Below are positions 17,210-25,589 of a stretch of 64,000 nucleotides of DNA, in pieces. Source of the DNA: Natronorubrum tibetense GA33 (lineage in GTDB: Archaea; Halobacteriota; Halobacteria; Halobacteriales; Natrialbaceae); contig NZ_KB913017.1 of assembly GCF_000383975.1 (NCBI RefSeq), forward strand, positions 2,035,527 through 2,099,526. Direction: 5' to 3'. Made by a program: the position numbers and the translations under genes. Positions within the stretch are counted from its first letter, which is position 1, and each line of letters opens with the position of its first letter. The notes beneath the pieces were generated by a model. The model saw nothing but the letters and a program-made list of their open reading frames with translations, was not told the DNA's origin and made no database searches.

Positions 17210-17979
17210 CAGTCGTCGAACCTCCAGTTCCGCAGCGCCTGCCGCACGAGGTCGTCCTCGACCGCTCTGAACAGTTCGTCGCTGCCCTCGTGGTCGCCAA
17301 AGTCCCAGTCGCGGACGACGACCGCGGGCGTCCCGCCGGCTCCCTCGCCCGTCACGAGGTTCGCGGCCGAGGACAGTTCGTCGACCACGGACTGGACGGT
17401 GACGCCGAGTTCGTGGCCATCGCGGTCGAGTTCGCCCCGCCAGTCCCGGCTCGCAGGCATCCCCGCCCAGCCGAGGGCAACCCCGCGCTGGCCGTGGCGG
17501 AACGGCCGCCCGCAGGTGTCGGTCACGATGACAGCGACGTCCTCGATCCCGCGCTCTGTGAGCCCCGATCGAATCCGTTCGGCGCTCTCAGTTGGCTTCT
17601 TGGGCAGCAGCAGAATATCGTGATCCGGCACGTTCGAGCGATCGATCCCCGCGTTCACGCAGATGTGGCCGAACCGCGTCTCGGTCAGCAGGAACGGACA
17701 GTCGATCAGTAGCTCCGTGCTCTCCTCTAAGACGGCCTGTGCGAAGCGCGGGTCCTTCTCCTCGTCCGCCACGTCGGCGATCCGGTCGGCGATCTCTTGT
17801 GCTCGGCCGCTGACCGGGTAGTCCTCGAGATTCGCCACTCGGCCCTCCGTCTTCGAGACGATGGTGCTCGCGACGGTGAGCACGTCGCCGGGCTCGAGAG
17901 CCGCCCGATCCGCGACGAGTTCGGCGATGTCGTCGCCGGGACGGATCTCGGGCAGATCCGCCACTGGCTCCAGTTCCAT
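17209..17979 (-). CDS. cofE: F420-0:L-glutamate ligase CofE
   Basis: A protein of 256 aa, full length for the archaeal enzyme. It makes gamma-glutamyl F420 by GTP-dependent addition of glutamates. Conserved blocks are TIVSKTEGRV (about residues 40-50), CVNAGIDRSNVP, LPKKPTESAERIR, and VTDTCGRPFRHGQRGVALGW (about residues 152-171). The gene overlaps a F420-dependent oxidoreductase. Confidence 0.95.
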   Translation of the reverse strand: MELEPVADLPEIRPGDDIAELVADRAALEPGDVLTVASTIVSKTEGRVANLEDYPVSGRAQEIADRIADVADEEKDPRFAQAVLEESTELLIDCPFLLTETRFGHICVNAGIDRSNVPDHDILLLPKKPTESAERIRSGLTERGIEDVAVIVTDTCGRPFRHGQRGVALGWAGMPASRDWRGELDRDGHELGVTVQSVVDELSSAANLVTGEGAGGTPAVVVRDWDFGDHEGSDELFRAVEDDLVRQALRNWRFDD

Positions 17980-18059
17980 ACTGACAGGTGGGAAGGCGGC
18001 GTCAAAAGCGCACCGTCACCGGAGAATGGAGTCACCGTTCCGGGCCCATTCACGCGGAC

Positions 18060-18800
18060 CTACCGCTCGAGTTCGAACAGCGCCCCCGGCCCGTCCAGAT
18101 CGATCTCGAACCCGGCGACGCCACAGACGTCCCACAGCGTCGCACCGTTGCTGGTGATCACCGGCACCCCCAACTTCGCCTCGAGCGCCTCGACGGCGGC
18201 CAGCGAGCGGTAGTTCGTACAGGAGACGAAGACGGCGTCGAGGTCGTCGTCCCCATCGACGTCGTCGAGAACCTGCTGAAACGCGTCGTCGGCGTCCAGC
18301 GCACCGATCGCCGTGTTCGACTCGAGTCCCCAGCCGTCGATCGAGGCGACGTCGAAGCCCGACGCCTCGAGAAAGTCGCGCTCTTTCGCGTCGAGATCGG
18401 CGGTGTAGGGCGTGACGACTGCGATCCGTTCGGCGTCGAGCGCCTCGAGCGCGCGCACCACCGAGCGGGCCGTCGCGACGGCGGGTGCGTCGGCCGCCTT
18501 CCGAAGTCGTTCCTCGAGTTCGGCGTCGAACCCGGGTCCGTGGAGTAGGCTGCCGGTGGTGCAGGCGTAGGCGACTGCGTCGACGTCGGCGTGACCCAGC
18601 AGTTCGGCCGCCCGCGCTGCGTCGTCGCTCATCGCGTCCAGCGCATCGACGGTCACCGACTCGAGTGCCATCCGCGCGCTGTGGACGGTGATCTCGTCGG
18701 GGAGCCACCGGCGAACCTCGGGTTCGGCCGTGGTGTTCGAGGAGGGGACGATCAGCCCGAGTCGGCCGCGGACATCGCCGATGTCGATGTCGGTGCTCAT
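18060..18800 (-). CDS. Asp/Glu/hydantoin racemase superfamily enzyme
   Basis: A protein of 246 aa. Two catalytic cysteines typical of the superfamily lie in YACTTGS (about residue 80) and VSCTNYRS (about residue 195). The start LGLIVPSSNTTAEPEVRRWL resembles maleate cis-trans isomerase/arylmalonate decarboxylase members. The superfamily also contains hydantoin racemases. Because it overlaps hyuB by ATGA at 18797-18800, hydantoin racemisation or an isomerisation feeding HyuA/HyuB is the natural hypothesis. Confidence 0.85.
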   Translation of the reverse strand: MSTDIDIGDVRGRLGLIVPSSNTTAEPEVRRWLPDEITVHSARMALESVTVDALDAMSDDAARAAELLGHADVDAVAYACTTGSLLHGPGFDAELEERLRKAADAPAVATARSVVRALEALDAERIAVVTPYTADLDAKERDFLEASGFDVASIDGWGLESNTAIGALDADDAFQQVLDDVDGDDDLDAVFVSCTNYRSLAAVEALEAKLGVPVITSNGATLWDVCGVAGFEIDLDGPGALFELER

Positions 18801-20506
18801 CGATCGGCCACTCCTCCCTCCGTTTCCTCGCTCGAGTCGGTTCGCTTCCCGGCCGAGCGGTCGTCCTCGAGCGCGCTATCGTCCCGCTCGCTCGGCTCGC
18901 CGTGTCCGCCGCCGCCCGGCGTCCGAACGGATACTGTCGTCCCAGCTTCGACGTCGACGGTCGTCTTCGCGGGCACCGACTCGCCGTCGATCAGATTCTC
19001 CCCGGTGGCACCGTTTTGCCCGCCGGCGACCCCCTTCGGCGCGTGGCGACGCCGTTCGGTCAGCAGCGACACCGTCGCGTCCGCCTCGACGGTGACGGTT
19101 CGATCGAGTCCCAGCCCACCCCGGAACCGCCCCTCGCCGCCACTGTCCGGACGGAGCGCATAGCGCTCGACCCGCAGCGGGTACTCGGTCTCGAGGGATT
19201 CGATCGGTGTGTTCAGCGTGTTCGTCATCCCCACCTGCACACCGTCCATCCCGTCACGGCCCGCTCGAGCGCCGAAGCCGCCGCCGATGGTTTCGTAGTA
19301 GGTGAACGAGCCGTCGCGCGCGCCGATGGTCAGGTTGTTCATCGTCCCCTGGCCCTGGGCTGGCACGCGCTCGGGTGCGGCCCCCGCAAGCGCGGTGAAG
19401 ACGACGTCCGTCACGCGCTGGCTGGTCTCGACGTTGCCGCCGACCACGGCGGCAGGTGGGTTCGGATTCAACAGCGATCCCTCGGGCGCGTGGACTTTCA
19501 CCGGCTCGTAGCAGCCGTGGTTCGGCGGAATCTCGGGATCGGTGATACAGCGTACGACGAAGTAGACCGCGCTCTTTGCGACCGCGATGGGGGCGTTGAG
19601 GTTCCCCTCGAGCTGTCCCGCGGTTCCCGAGAAGTCGACATCGATCGCGTCGCCGTCGACCGTCACCGAGACGCGGATTTCGATGTCTCCGTCGGTGATC
19701 CCGTCGCCCTCGAGGAGGTCGGTCGCCTCGTAGGTGCCGTCGGGTAGCGCCGCGATTTCGTCCGATATTCGCTCTCGCGAGTAGTCGATGACGGCGTCGA
19801 ATCCCGACACCACCGTCTCCCGTCCGTGCTCGTCGAAGAGCGCGCTCAGCCGTTCTTCGGCGCGTTCGTTCGCCGCCAGTTGTGCACGCAGATCGGCCCG
19901 TCGCTCGGTCGGATTGCGGACGTTCGCGAGGATCAGCGACTGCACGTCCTCGCGGCGCTCGCCGCCCTCGACCAGTCGAGTCGGTGGGAGCCGAAGCCCC
20001 TCTTGATAGATCTCCCGTGCCCCGGCGGGCATACTGCCGGGGGTCATACCCCCGACATCTGCGTGGTGGGCTCGTGAGACGGCGAAGCCGACGATTTCGG
20101 GGTCGTCGCTGGCCGCTCCGGCGTCGTGGTCCCCGCTCGTCTGGGGTGCTATAGGCGACACCATCGTCACGTCGGGCAGGTGCGTCCCGCCCGTGAATGG
20201 GTCGTTGAGCACGAAGACGTCGCCTGGTTTCGGATCGTACTCGAGCACCGCGTCGACGGCCGCGGGCATCGCGCCGAGGTGGACCGGGATGTGCTCGGCC
20301 TGGGCGATCATCCGCCCCTCGGCGTCGAATAACGCGGTCGAGCAGTCCCGGCGTTCCTTGATGTTCGGCGAGTAGGCCCCGCGGATCAACGTCTGCCCCA
20401 TCTCTTCGGCGACGCTCTCGAGTTGGTTGCGCAGCACCTCGAGGGTCACCGGATCGATGCTTTCGTCGGGAGTGCCGGTATCGTCGGTCGTGTCTCTCGT
20501 CATCAC
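18797..20506 (-). CDS. Hydantoinase/oxoprolinase subunit B
   Basis: A protein of 569 aa, the usual length for HyuB. Conserved parts are the start [20 protein letters not shown], the segment [34 protein letters not shown], and the Gly-rich [20 protein letters not shown] region. It forms the ATP-dependent hydrolase with HyuA, acting on 5-oxoproline or N-substituted hydantoins. The C-terminal part is Glu/Asp/Ser-rich. It overlaps hyuA upstream and the racemase downstream by ATGA. Confidence 0.93.
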   Translation of the reverse strand: MMTRDTTDDTGTPDESIDPVTLEVLRNQLESVAEEMGQTLIRGAYSPNIKERRDCSTALFDAEGRMIAQAEHIPVHLGAMPAAVDAVLEYDPKPGDVFVLNDPFTGGTHLPDVTMVSPIAPQTSGDHDAGAASDDPEIVGFAVSRAHHADVGGMTPGSMPAGAREIYQEGLRLPPTRLVEGGERREDVQSLILANVRNPTERRADLRAQLAANERAEERLSALFDEHGRETVVSGFDAVIDYSRERISDEIAALPDGTYEATDLLEGDGITDGDIEIRVSVTVDGDAIDVDFSGTAGQLEGNLNAPIAVAKSAVYFVVRCITDPEIPPNHGCYEPVKVHAPEGSLLNPNPPAAVVGGNVETSQRVTDVVFTALAGAAPERVPAQGQGTMNNLTIGARDGSFTYYETIGGGFGARAGRDGMDGVQVGMTNTLNTPIESLETEYPLRVERYALRPDSGGEGRFRGGLGLDRTVTVEADATVSLLTERRRHAPKGVAGGQNGATGENLIDGESVPAKTTVDVEAGTTVSVRTPGGGGHGEPSERDDSALEDDRSAGKRTDSSEETEGGVADR

Positions 20507-22638
20507 TTGCTCACCTCCGTCTCATCCGCCGCTCGACTCATCACCAGCGTGCCGTCCTCGAGGATCTCGCCGCCCCAGTTCGGCGGGACGACGGTCGTAC
20601 TTTCGGCCTGCTCGAGGATCGCCGGCCCCGAAATCGACGCGCCCGACGCGAGCCGATCCCGGTCGTAGACGGTCGTCTCTCGAGGCTCGACACCGGTGCT
20701 TGGGAAGTGTGCGTCTCGGGAGCCGAGGCGGGCGTCGCCCGTTCCCTCGTGGCGGACGGTCGGCTCCGTTCCCGGAACCGTCGCCGTCGCGCGGAGGTTG
20801 ACGACCTCGAGCGATTCGTCCATCGCGTAGCCGTAGGCTTGTTCGTGGGCCGCGTGGAAGCGCTCTGCGACTGCAGTCGCATCGAACGACTCGTCGACGG
20901 GAACGGTCAACTCGAAGCTCTGACCCGCGTAACGGCAGTCCGCAGCGCGTTCGACCTGTGCAGCGTCACGGTCCGACGCGTCCGCGAGCACGTTCGCGAC
21001 GAGGTCGTCGTAGACGGACTCGAGTTCCGCTGCATCGGCTGTTTCAAGTCCGACACCGACCGTCCGAACGGCATCGTAGCTCTCGTCGGCCGCGAGCAGA
21101 CCGAACGCGGAGAGAACGCCACCCGGCCGCGGAACGACGACGCGATCCACCTCGAGCGACTCGGCCAGCGCGGCGGCGTGCATCGGTCCCGCGCCGCCGA
21201 AGGCGACGACGGCGAACTCGCGGGGATCGTGACCCCGTTCGACCGTCACCGCGCGGATCGTCCGCGTCATCGTCGCATTCGCGACCCGGTAGACGCCCCG
21301 TGCGGCCTCGAGCGCGTTCTCGAGGCCCGCCTCGTTGGCGAGTCGCTCGAGGGACGCCTGCGCTGCGTCGACGTCGAGCGTCATCTCGCCGCCGAGTGCG
21401 GTCTCGGGGCCGATGTAGCCGAGGACGACGTTGGCGTCGGTAACCGTCGGCTCGGTGCCGCCGCGGCCGTAGCAGGCGGGACCGGGCTCTGCACCCGCCG
21501 AGCGCGGGCCGACCCGGAGCGCGCCCCCAGAATCGACCCACGCGATCGACCCGCCGCCCGCGCCGACGGTGTTTACGTCGACCATCGGCGTTCGGATCGG
21601 GAGCCCTGCGATCTCGGCGTCGGTCGTCCGCTCGGCCTGGCCGTCCCGGACGAGGCTCACGTCGCTCGAGGTGCCGCCCATGTCGAAGGTGACGAGGCCC
21701 TCGACGTCGGCGTCGTCGACGGTCGCAGCGGCACCGACGACGCCCGCGGCGGGACCGGACAACGTCGTCGTCACGGCGTGCTCTCGAACGGTTTCCGGGT
21801 CGGCGATGCCACCGTTTGCCTGCATGATCCGCGGTGCCGGGATTCCGGCGTCCTCGCTCTCCTCGACCAGCCGACCGACGTAGCGGTCGATCGCCGGCCG
21901 AACGTAGGCGTCGACCGTCGTCGTCGACGTCCGTTCGAACTCGCGGAACTCCGCGAGCACCTCGTGGGACGCTGAAACCGGGACTGCGAGTTCCTCGCGC
22001 AGAATCTCGGTGACGAGCCGTTCGTTCTCCGAATCGGCGTAGGAATGTAACAGACAGACGGCGACAGTTTCGACGTCCGACTCCTGTAGGGTCGCCGCGA
22101 GGTCACGAATCTCGTCGGGATCGACCGGTTGCTCGACGTCCTCGGTCGTCGTCCGCTCTGCGACCTCGAACCGTTGCTGGCGAGGGACGAGTGGATCCGG
22201 CTTCTCGGCCTCGAGATCGTACAGATCCGGCCGGTTCTGGCGGCCGATCTCGAGGACGTCCCGGAACCCCTCGGTCGTGACGAGCGCGGTTTTCGCGCCG
22301 CCGCGCTCGAGGAGCGCGTTGACCGAGACGGTCATCGCGTGGGCGAAGGCGTCGATTTCGCCGGGATCGATGTTCGCCCGCTCGCAGGCCTTTTCGATGC
22401 CCTCGAGCACGCCGAGCTGTTGGGGATCGGTCGTCGGCACCTTCGCGGTGACGAGGCGGTCGTCGACGGTCAGCGCGACGTCGGTGAAGGTGCCGCCGAC
22501 GTCGACCCCGATCCTGGTGTCGTCCCTCTCGGGCGTCGCCCGTTTTTCAGTTCGGTTTGCGTTTACGTGTTTGTCTGGCGTCCCCGTGTGTTCGTCTGGC
22601 GTCTCTATGCGTTCGTCTCGTGCGTCTGTCTCGTTCAT
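20503..22638 (-). CDS. Hydantoinase/oxoprolinase subunit A
   Basis: A protein of 711 aa. The ATP-binding actin-fold start is IGVDVGGTFTDVALTVDDRL (about residues 44-63), and the middle has VTFDMGGTSSDVSLVRDG and VGAGGGSIAWVDSGGALRVG. All are typical of HyuA and bacterial 5-oxoprolinase A. The first 42 residues are an added polar tail containing tandem repeats (ETPDEHT GTPDKHV) created by 21-bp DNA repeats. An internal start near the ATP-binding domain is possible, but no good ATG lies there. Confidence 0.93.
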   Translation of the reverse strand: MNETDARDERIETPDEHTGTPDKHVNANRTEKRATPERDDTRIGVDVGGTFTDVALTVDDRLVTAKVPTTDPQQLGVLEGIEKACERANIDPGEIDAFAHAMTVSVNALLERGGAKTALVTTEGFRDVLEIGRQNRPDLYDLEAEKPDPLVPRQQRFEVAERTTTEDVEQPVDPDEIRDLAATLQESDVETVAVCLLHSYADSENERLVTEILREELAVPVSASHEVLAEFREFERTSTTTVDAYVRPAIDRYVGRLVEESEDAGIPAPRIMQANGGIADPETVREHAVTTTLSGPAAGVVGAAATVDDADVEGLVTFDMGGTSSDVSLVRDGQAERTTDAEIAGLPIRTPMVDVNTVGAGGGSIAWVDSGGALRVGPRSAGAEPGPACYGRGGTEPTVTDANVVLGYIGPETALGGEMTLDVDAAQASLERLANEAGLENALEAARGVYRVANATMTRTIRAVTVERGHDPREFAVVAFGGAGPMHAAALAESLEVDRVVVPRPGGVLSAFGLLAADESYDAVRTVGVGLETADAAELESVYDDLVANVLADASDRDAAQVERAADCRYAGQSFELTVPVDESFDATAVAERFHAAHEQAYGYAMDESLEVVNLRATATVPGTEPTVRHEGTGDARLGSRDAHFPSTGVEPRETTVYDRDRLASGASISGPAILEQAESTTVVPPNWGGEILEDGTLVMSRAADETEVSK
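22569..22631 (-). repeat. Three 21-bp tandem repeats in hyuA N-terminus
   Basis: The unit with core GTTYGTCTGGCGTC repeats with a 21-base period beginning at 22569, 22590 and 22611, the third being degenerate. It encodes seven-residue repeats of the form ETPDEHT/GTPDKHV near the hyuA start. Slippage would add or remove whole repeats without changing frame. Confidence 0.6.
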
Positions 22639-22666
22639 TAGTGGAGAGCGGTATGGTCAGTAGTCG

Positions 22667-23911
22667 TTAGAACGGCAGGAAGCCGAATAATACCTCGAGG
22701 CCGTCGCCGACGATCAGGACGTCGTAGAGCGTTTGCACCCCGATCCCGACAACGACGATCGTGACGAGCCCGCCGAGGACGTTCTGGAGGGTCGTGTTCG
22801 TGTGTTCGCCGAGCAGGTCGTCGTTGTTCATCGCGTAGATGAGGAAGACGGCGAGGATCGGCAGCAGGAGCCCGTTGGCGACCTGTGCGAAGACGATGAC
22901 CTCGACGGGGTTGTAGTCCAGCGCCGAGAAGACGATGCCGACGGCGAGGATCGTCATCCAGATCGCACGGAACCGCGTCGATTTCAGGTCGCGCTCCCAG
23001 CCGAGCGCACCAGCGGTCGCATAGGCTCCCGCGAGGGGCGCGCTCATCGCACTCGTAAAGCCGGCGGCGAAGAGCCCGATCGCGAAGAACGTCAGCGCGT
23101 AGCCGCCGAAGACGGGCTCGAGTTGGTCGGCCATCTCGCCGACATCGGCGATCTGCGTTCCTTCGGGGAACACCGCGGCGGCCGTGACGACGATCGAGGT
23201 CGTGATGAGCCCGCCGACGATGATCATTCCGATCGTGTCGGTGCGACACTCCGCGAGGTCGTCGGACCCGTTCCAGCGCTCCTGGACGGTGCTCGCGTGC
23301 AGGAACAGGTTGTAGCCGACGACGGTGGTTCCGACGAGGCCGGCGATCAGGTACGCCGAGCCTTCGGGAACCGTCGGCACGAGACCGCCGCCGAGTGCGG
23401 TGATATCGGGCTGAACGATGATCGCGTTGAGCACGAACGCGAGGCCCATGACGACGACGAGGCCGATGAAGACCCGCTCGATCAGTTTGTAGCTGCCCGA
23501 CCACAGCAGGGCGGCGGCGACCAGTCCGATGACCGGCCCCCAGATGTTCTCGCTAATGCCGGTGATCGTCGCGAGGCCGGCCGCACCGCCGACGATGTTC
23601 CCCGTCTGGAACGCCGCCGTCCCGATCCCGATCGCGCTCACGACGAGCGCGATGGTCACCCCCTTTGCGATCGGGTTCGAGAACTCGCCGCGGAACGCCT
23701 CGCCAAGTCCCTCCTTCGAGATCAGTCCCAGTCGCGCGCTCATCTCCTGGAGGACGATCGTTGCCAGGATCGAGAACGCGATCGTCCACACGAGCAGGTA
23801 CGCGTACTCTGCCCCAATGACGCTCGCCGTCGTGACGGTACCCGGACCGACGAACGCCGCGGCAACGAGCGCGCCCGGTCCGATCGATTTGAGTCTGTCT
23901 ACAACACCCAT
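22667..23911 (-). CDS. Nramp-family transporter lacking metal motifs
   Basis: A protein of 414 aa from ATG 23911 (MGVVDRLKSIGPGALVAAAF) with about eleven membrane helices. In TM1 the canonical DPGN is replaced by GPGT (AAFVGPGTVTTASVIG), and in TM6 the canonical MPH is replaced by VGY (TTVVGYNLFLHAS). These residues bind the divalent metal in true Nramp proteins, so a Mn/Fe function is doubtful. It lies 28 bases upstream of hyuA, in the same direction. A role in importing an organic substrate of HyuA/B is inferred. Confidence 0.88.
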   Translation of the reverse strand: MGVVDRLKSIGPGALVAAAFVGPGTVTTASVIGAEYAYLLVWTIAFSILATIVLQEMSARLGLISKEGLGEAFRGEFSNPIAKGVTIALVVSAIGIGTAAFQTGNIVGGAAGLATITGISENIWGPVIGLVAAALLWSGSYKLIERVFIGLVVVMGLAFVLNAIIVQPDITALGGGLVPTVPEGSAYLIAGLVGTTVVGYNLFLHASTVQERWNGSDDLAECRTDTIGMIIVGGLITTSIVVTAAAVFPEGTQIADVGEMADQLEPVFGGYALTFFAIGLFAAGFTSAMSAPLAGAYATAGALGWERDLKSTRFRAIWMTILAVGIVFSALDYNPVEVIVFAQVANGLLLPILAVFLIYAMNNDDLLGEHTNTTLQNVLGGLVTIVVVGIGVQTLYDVLIVGDGLEVLFGFLPF

Positions 23912-24066
23912 GATGTATGTCCACACACATCCCTCTCCGAAGACCACAAAAGGGTTGTTAAGAATCGAACACACGGACTCGAGTATTCCCGTACGGGTGA
24001 TGTTCGGCGTATGAACTCGTATGAACGTCGGCCGTCCGTCGACGAATTCGTTCTCCGAGCGTGGAA

Positions 24067-24612
24067 TCAGCTACTCGAGCGCTCGGTCACGATCACCTTC
24101 GAGACGCCCTGCTCGATCTCGATCTCCGTCGGTAGATCGACCGTGCTGCGCTCAAGAAAGCGCGTCATGAACCAGCGGATCGCTTCCGAGGGGAAGACGA
24201 TGTGGTAGACATCCTTCTCCTCGCTTCGCACATCCAGAAAGCCACAGAACGAGAGCCACTCGAGAACCTCGCCGACACTCTCGAACCGCTGGGCGTACTC
24301 CCGGGCGTGGTAGTCCGAGACTCGATCCGCCGCATCGACGAACGCCGGATCGGGGTCGCCGCCGGCGTAACAGTGCTCGAGGAAGGCGTGGAGGAAGTCG
24401 ACGTCCAGCAAGACGTGTTCGCCCGAGGTGAGCATCTGATAGTACTGTTCTAAGTTGTCGCTCGGCGAGCCGCTCGCCGCCTCGAAGTTCGCGGCGTAGA
24501 AGGCGAGCGCACGCCGGACGAGTTCGCTTTGTCCGTTTCCAGTCTCGGCGAGGAGCGTCTCGAGGGCCGCCTGCGAGTCGTCGTCGAGCGAGACCGTGAC
24601 GCGCTGTGTCAT
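24067..24612 (-). CDS. Ribbon-helix-helix transcription regulator
   Basis: A protein of 181 aa. The N-terminal 45 residues (TQRVTVSLDDDSQAALETLL ... SELVRRALAFY) form a CopG/Arc-type ribbon-helix-helix DNA-binding domain. The remaining 135 residues form a mixed alpha/beta domain with FLHAFLEHCY and FPSEAIRWFMTRFLE, probably ligand-sensing. Just upstream of, and codirectional with, the hydantoinase operon, separated by 155 bases, so it may regulate that operon. Confidence 0.85.
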   Translation of the reverse strand: MTQRVTVSLDDDSQAALETLLAETGNGQSELVRRALAFYAANFEAASGSPSDNLEQYYQMLTSGEHVLLDVDFLHAFLEHCYAGGDPDPAFVDAADRVSDYHAREYAQRFESVGEVLEWLSFCGFLDVRSEEKDVYHIVFPSEAIRWFMTRFLERSTVDLPTEIEIEQGVSKVIVTERSSS

Positions 24613-24803
24613 GTGTCCTCGTCGAACGCAAGACGGGTATAGTTCACGGCACGTGTCCGTCGGAAGTCACGTTCGCGGTCCCTCGAGTCGGTCGTCGCTC
24701 GTCGGTCGAGAGGGCGACATCAGTGAACGTGCCGCCGACAGTTTATGGTTCGTCCACCGCCTGCGACCGAGGCCCCCACTCGCGTTCTCTGAGATGGGGC
24801 GAT

Positions 24804-25358
24804 CTATCCAGTTCGATGCTCGACCGAGAAGGTTCCGTCGTCGACGGTCGCGACGAACATCGTCTCGAACGTCGTGGGTGCAGCGCCGGTGGCGCTCCCC
24901 GGGTTCAGCAGCCGGACGCGACTGGCCGGTTGGCCCTCGTCGTCGGCTCCGAGGGGGTCGTCGAGCGTAACGGTCGTATCGACGACCTGGTGGGTGTGGC
25001 CGGCGACGGCGACGAGCATCGTATCGACGTTCGCGCCCGCTTCCTCGCGGACTGTCCCGACGACTCGTTCGCGCCAGCTGCCCGACGAGCCGTCGCCGTG
25101 AGTGACGACGAACGTCACGCCGTCGACCTCGAGGGTGGCCGTCCGCGGCACGTCGAGCGTCGCCGGATCCACGTTGCCAAGAACGGCGGTTAGTTCGCCG
25201 TTCGTGAGGTCGACCATCCGCTCGTAGGCCCCGATCGATTCGAAATCGCCGGCGTGGATGGTGTGGTCGGCCCGCTCGATCTCGGCGACGACCCATTCCG
25301 GAATGTCCGACTCTCGAGTCGGGACGTGCGTGTCGGAAATAATCGCAATACGGGTCAT
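24804..25358 (-). CDS. YfcE/MJ0936-type phosphodiesterase
   Basis: A protein of 184 aa. Calcineurin-like metal site motifs are all present: SDTHVP (residues 9-14), GDF near 40, GNVDPATL near 62, VTHGDG near 85, and AGHTHQ near 119. The family hydrolyses phosphodiesters such as cyclic nucleotides in vitro. It is divergent from the NUDIX-isomerase gene with about 230 bases between. Confidence 0.92.
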   Translation of the reverse strand: MTRIAIISDTHVPTRESDIPEWVVAEIERADHTIHAGDFESIGAYERMVDLTNGELTAVLGNVDPATLDVPRTATLEVDGVTFVVTHGDGSSGSWRERVVGTVREEAGANVDTMLVAVAGHTHQVVDTTVTLDDPLGADDEGQPASRVRLLNPGSATGAAPTTFETMFVATVDDGTFSVEHRTG

Positions 25359-25589
25359 AGCGTCCGTTTGTCGGCCTGTCTCGAAAACTGTTCGTCTCCC
25401 CCAAACCGTTTGTCACCGACGCGGAAACCCGTTCGTCAGCGGACGATCCCCGTGGCCCGTCTCACGTACTCGAGGTCGTGACGGGAGACGCTCCCTTCCT
25501 CGAGAGACGCGTTCGACCGTGAGGGCGACCAACCGGGAGGGCGAGTCGCTGTCGAAAGCGACACCACTCCGGCCCCCGTCGGGACGGGT

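Noticed and set aside
22733-24208. 491-codon open frame opposite the Nramp-like gene
   Set aside because: It gives a charged Asp/Arg/Glu/His-rich product typical of antisense to membrane proteins; there is no domain.
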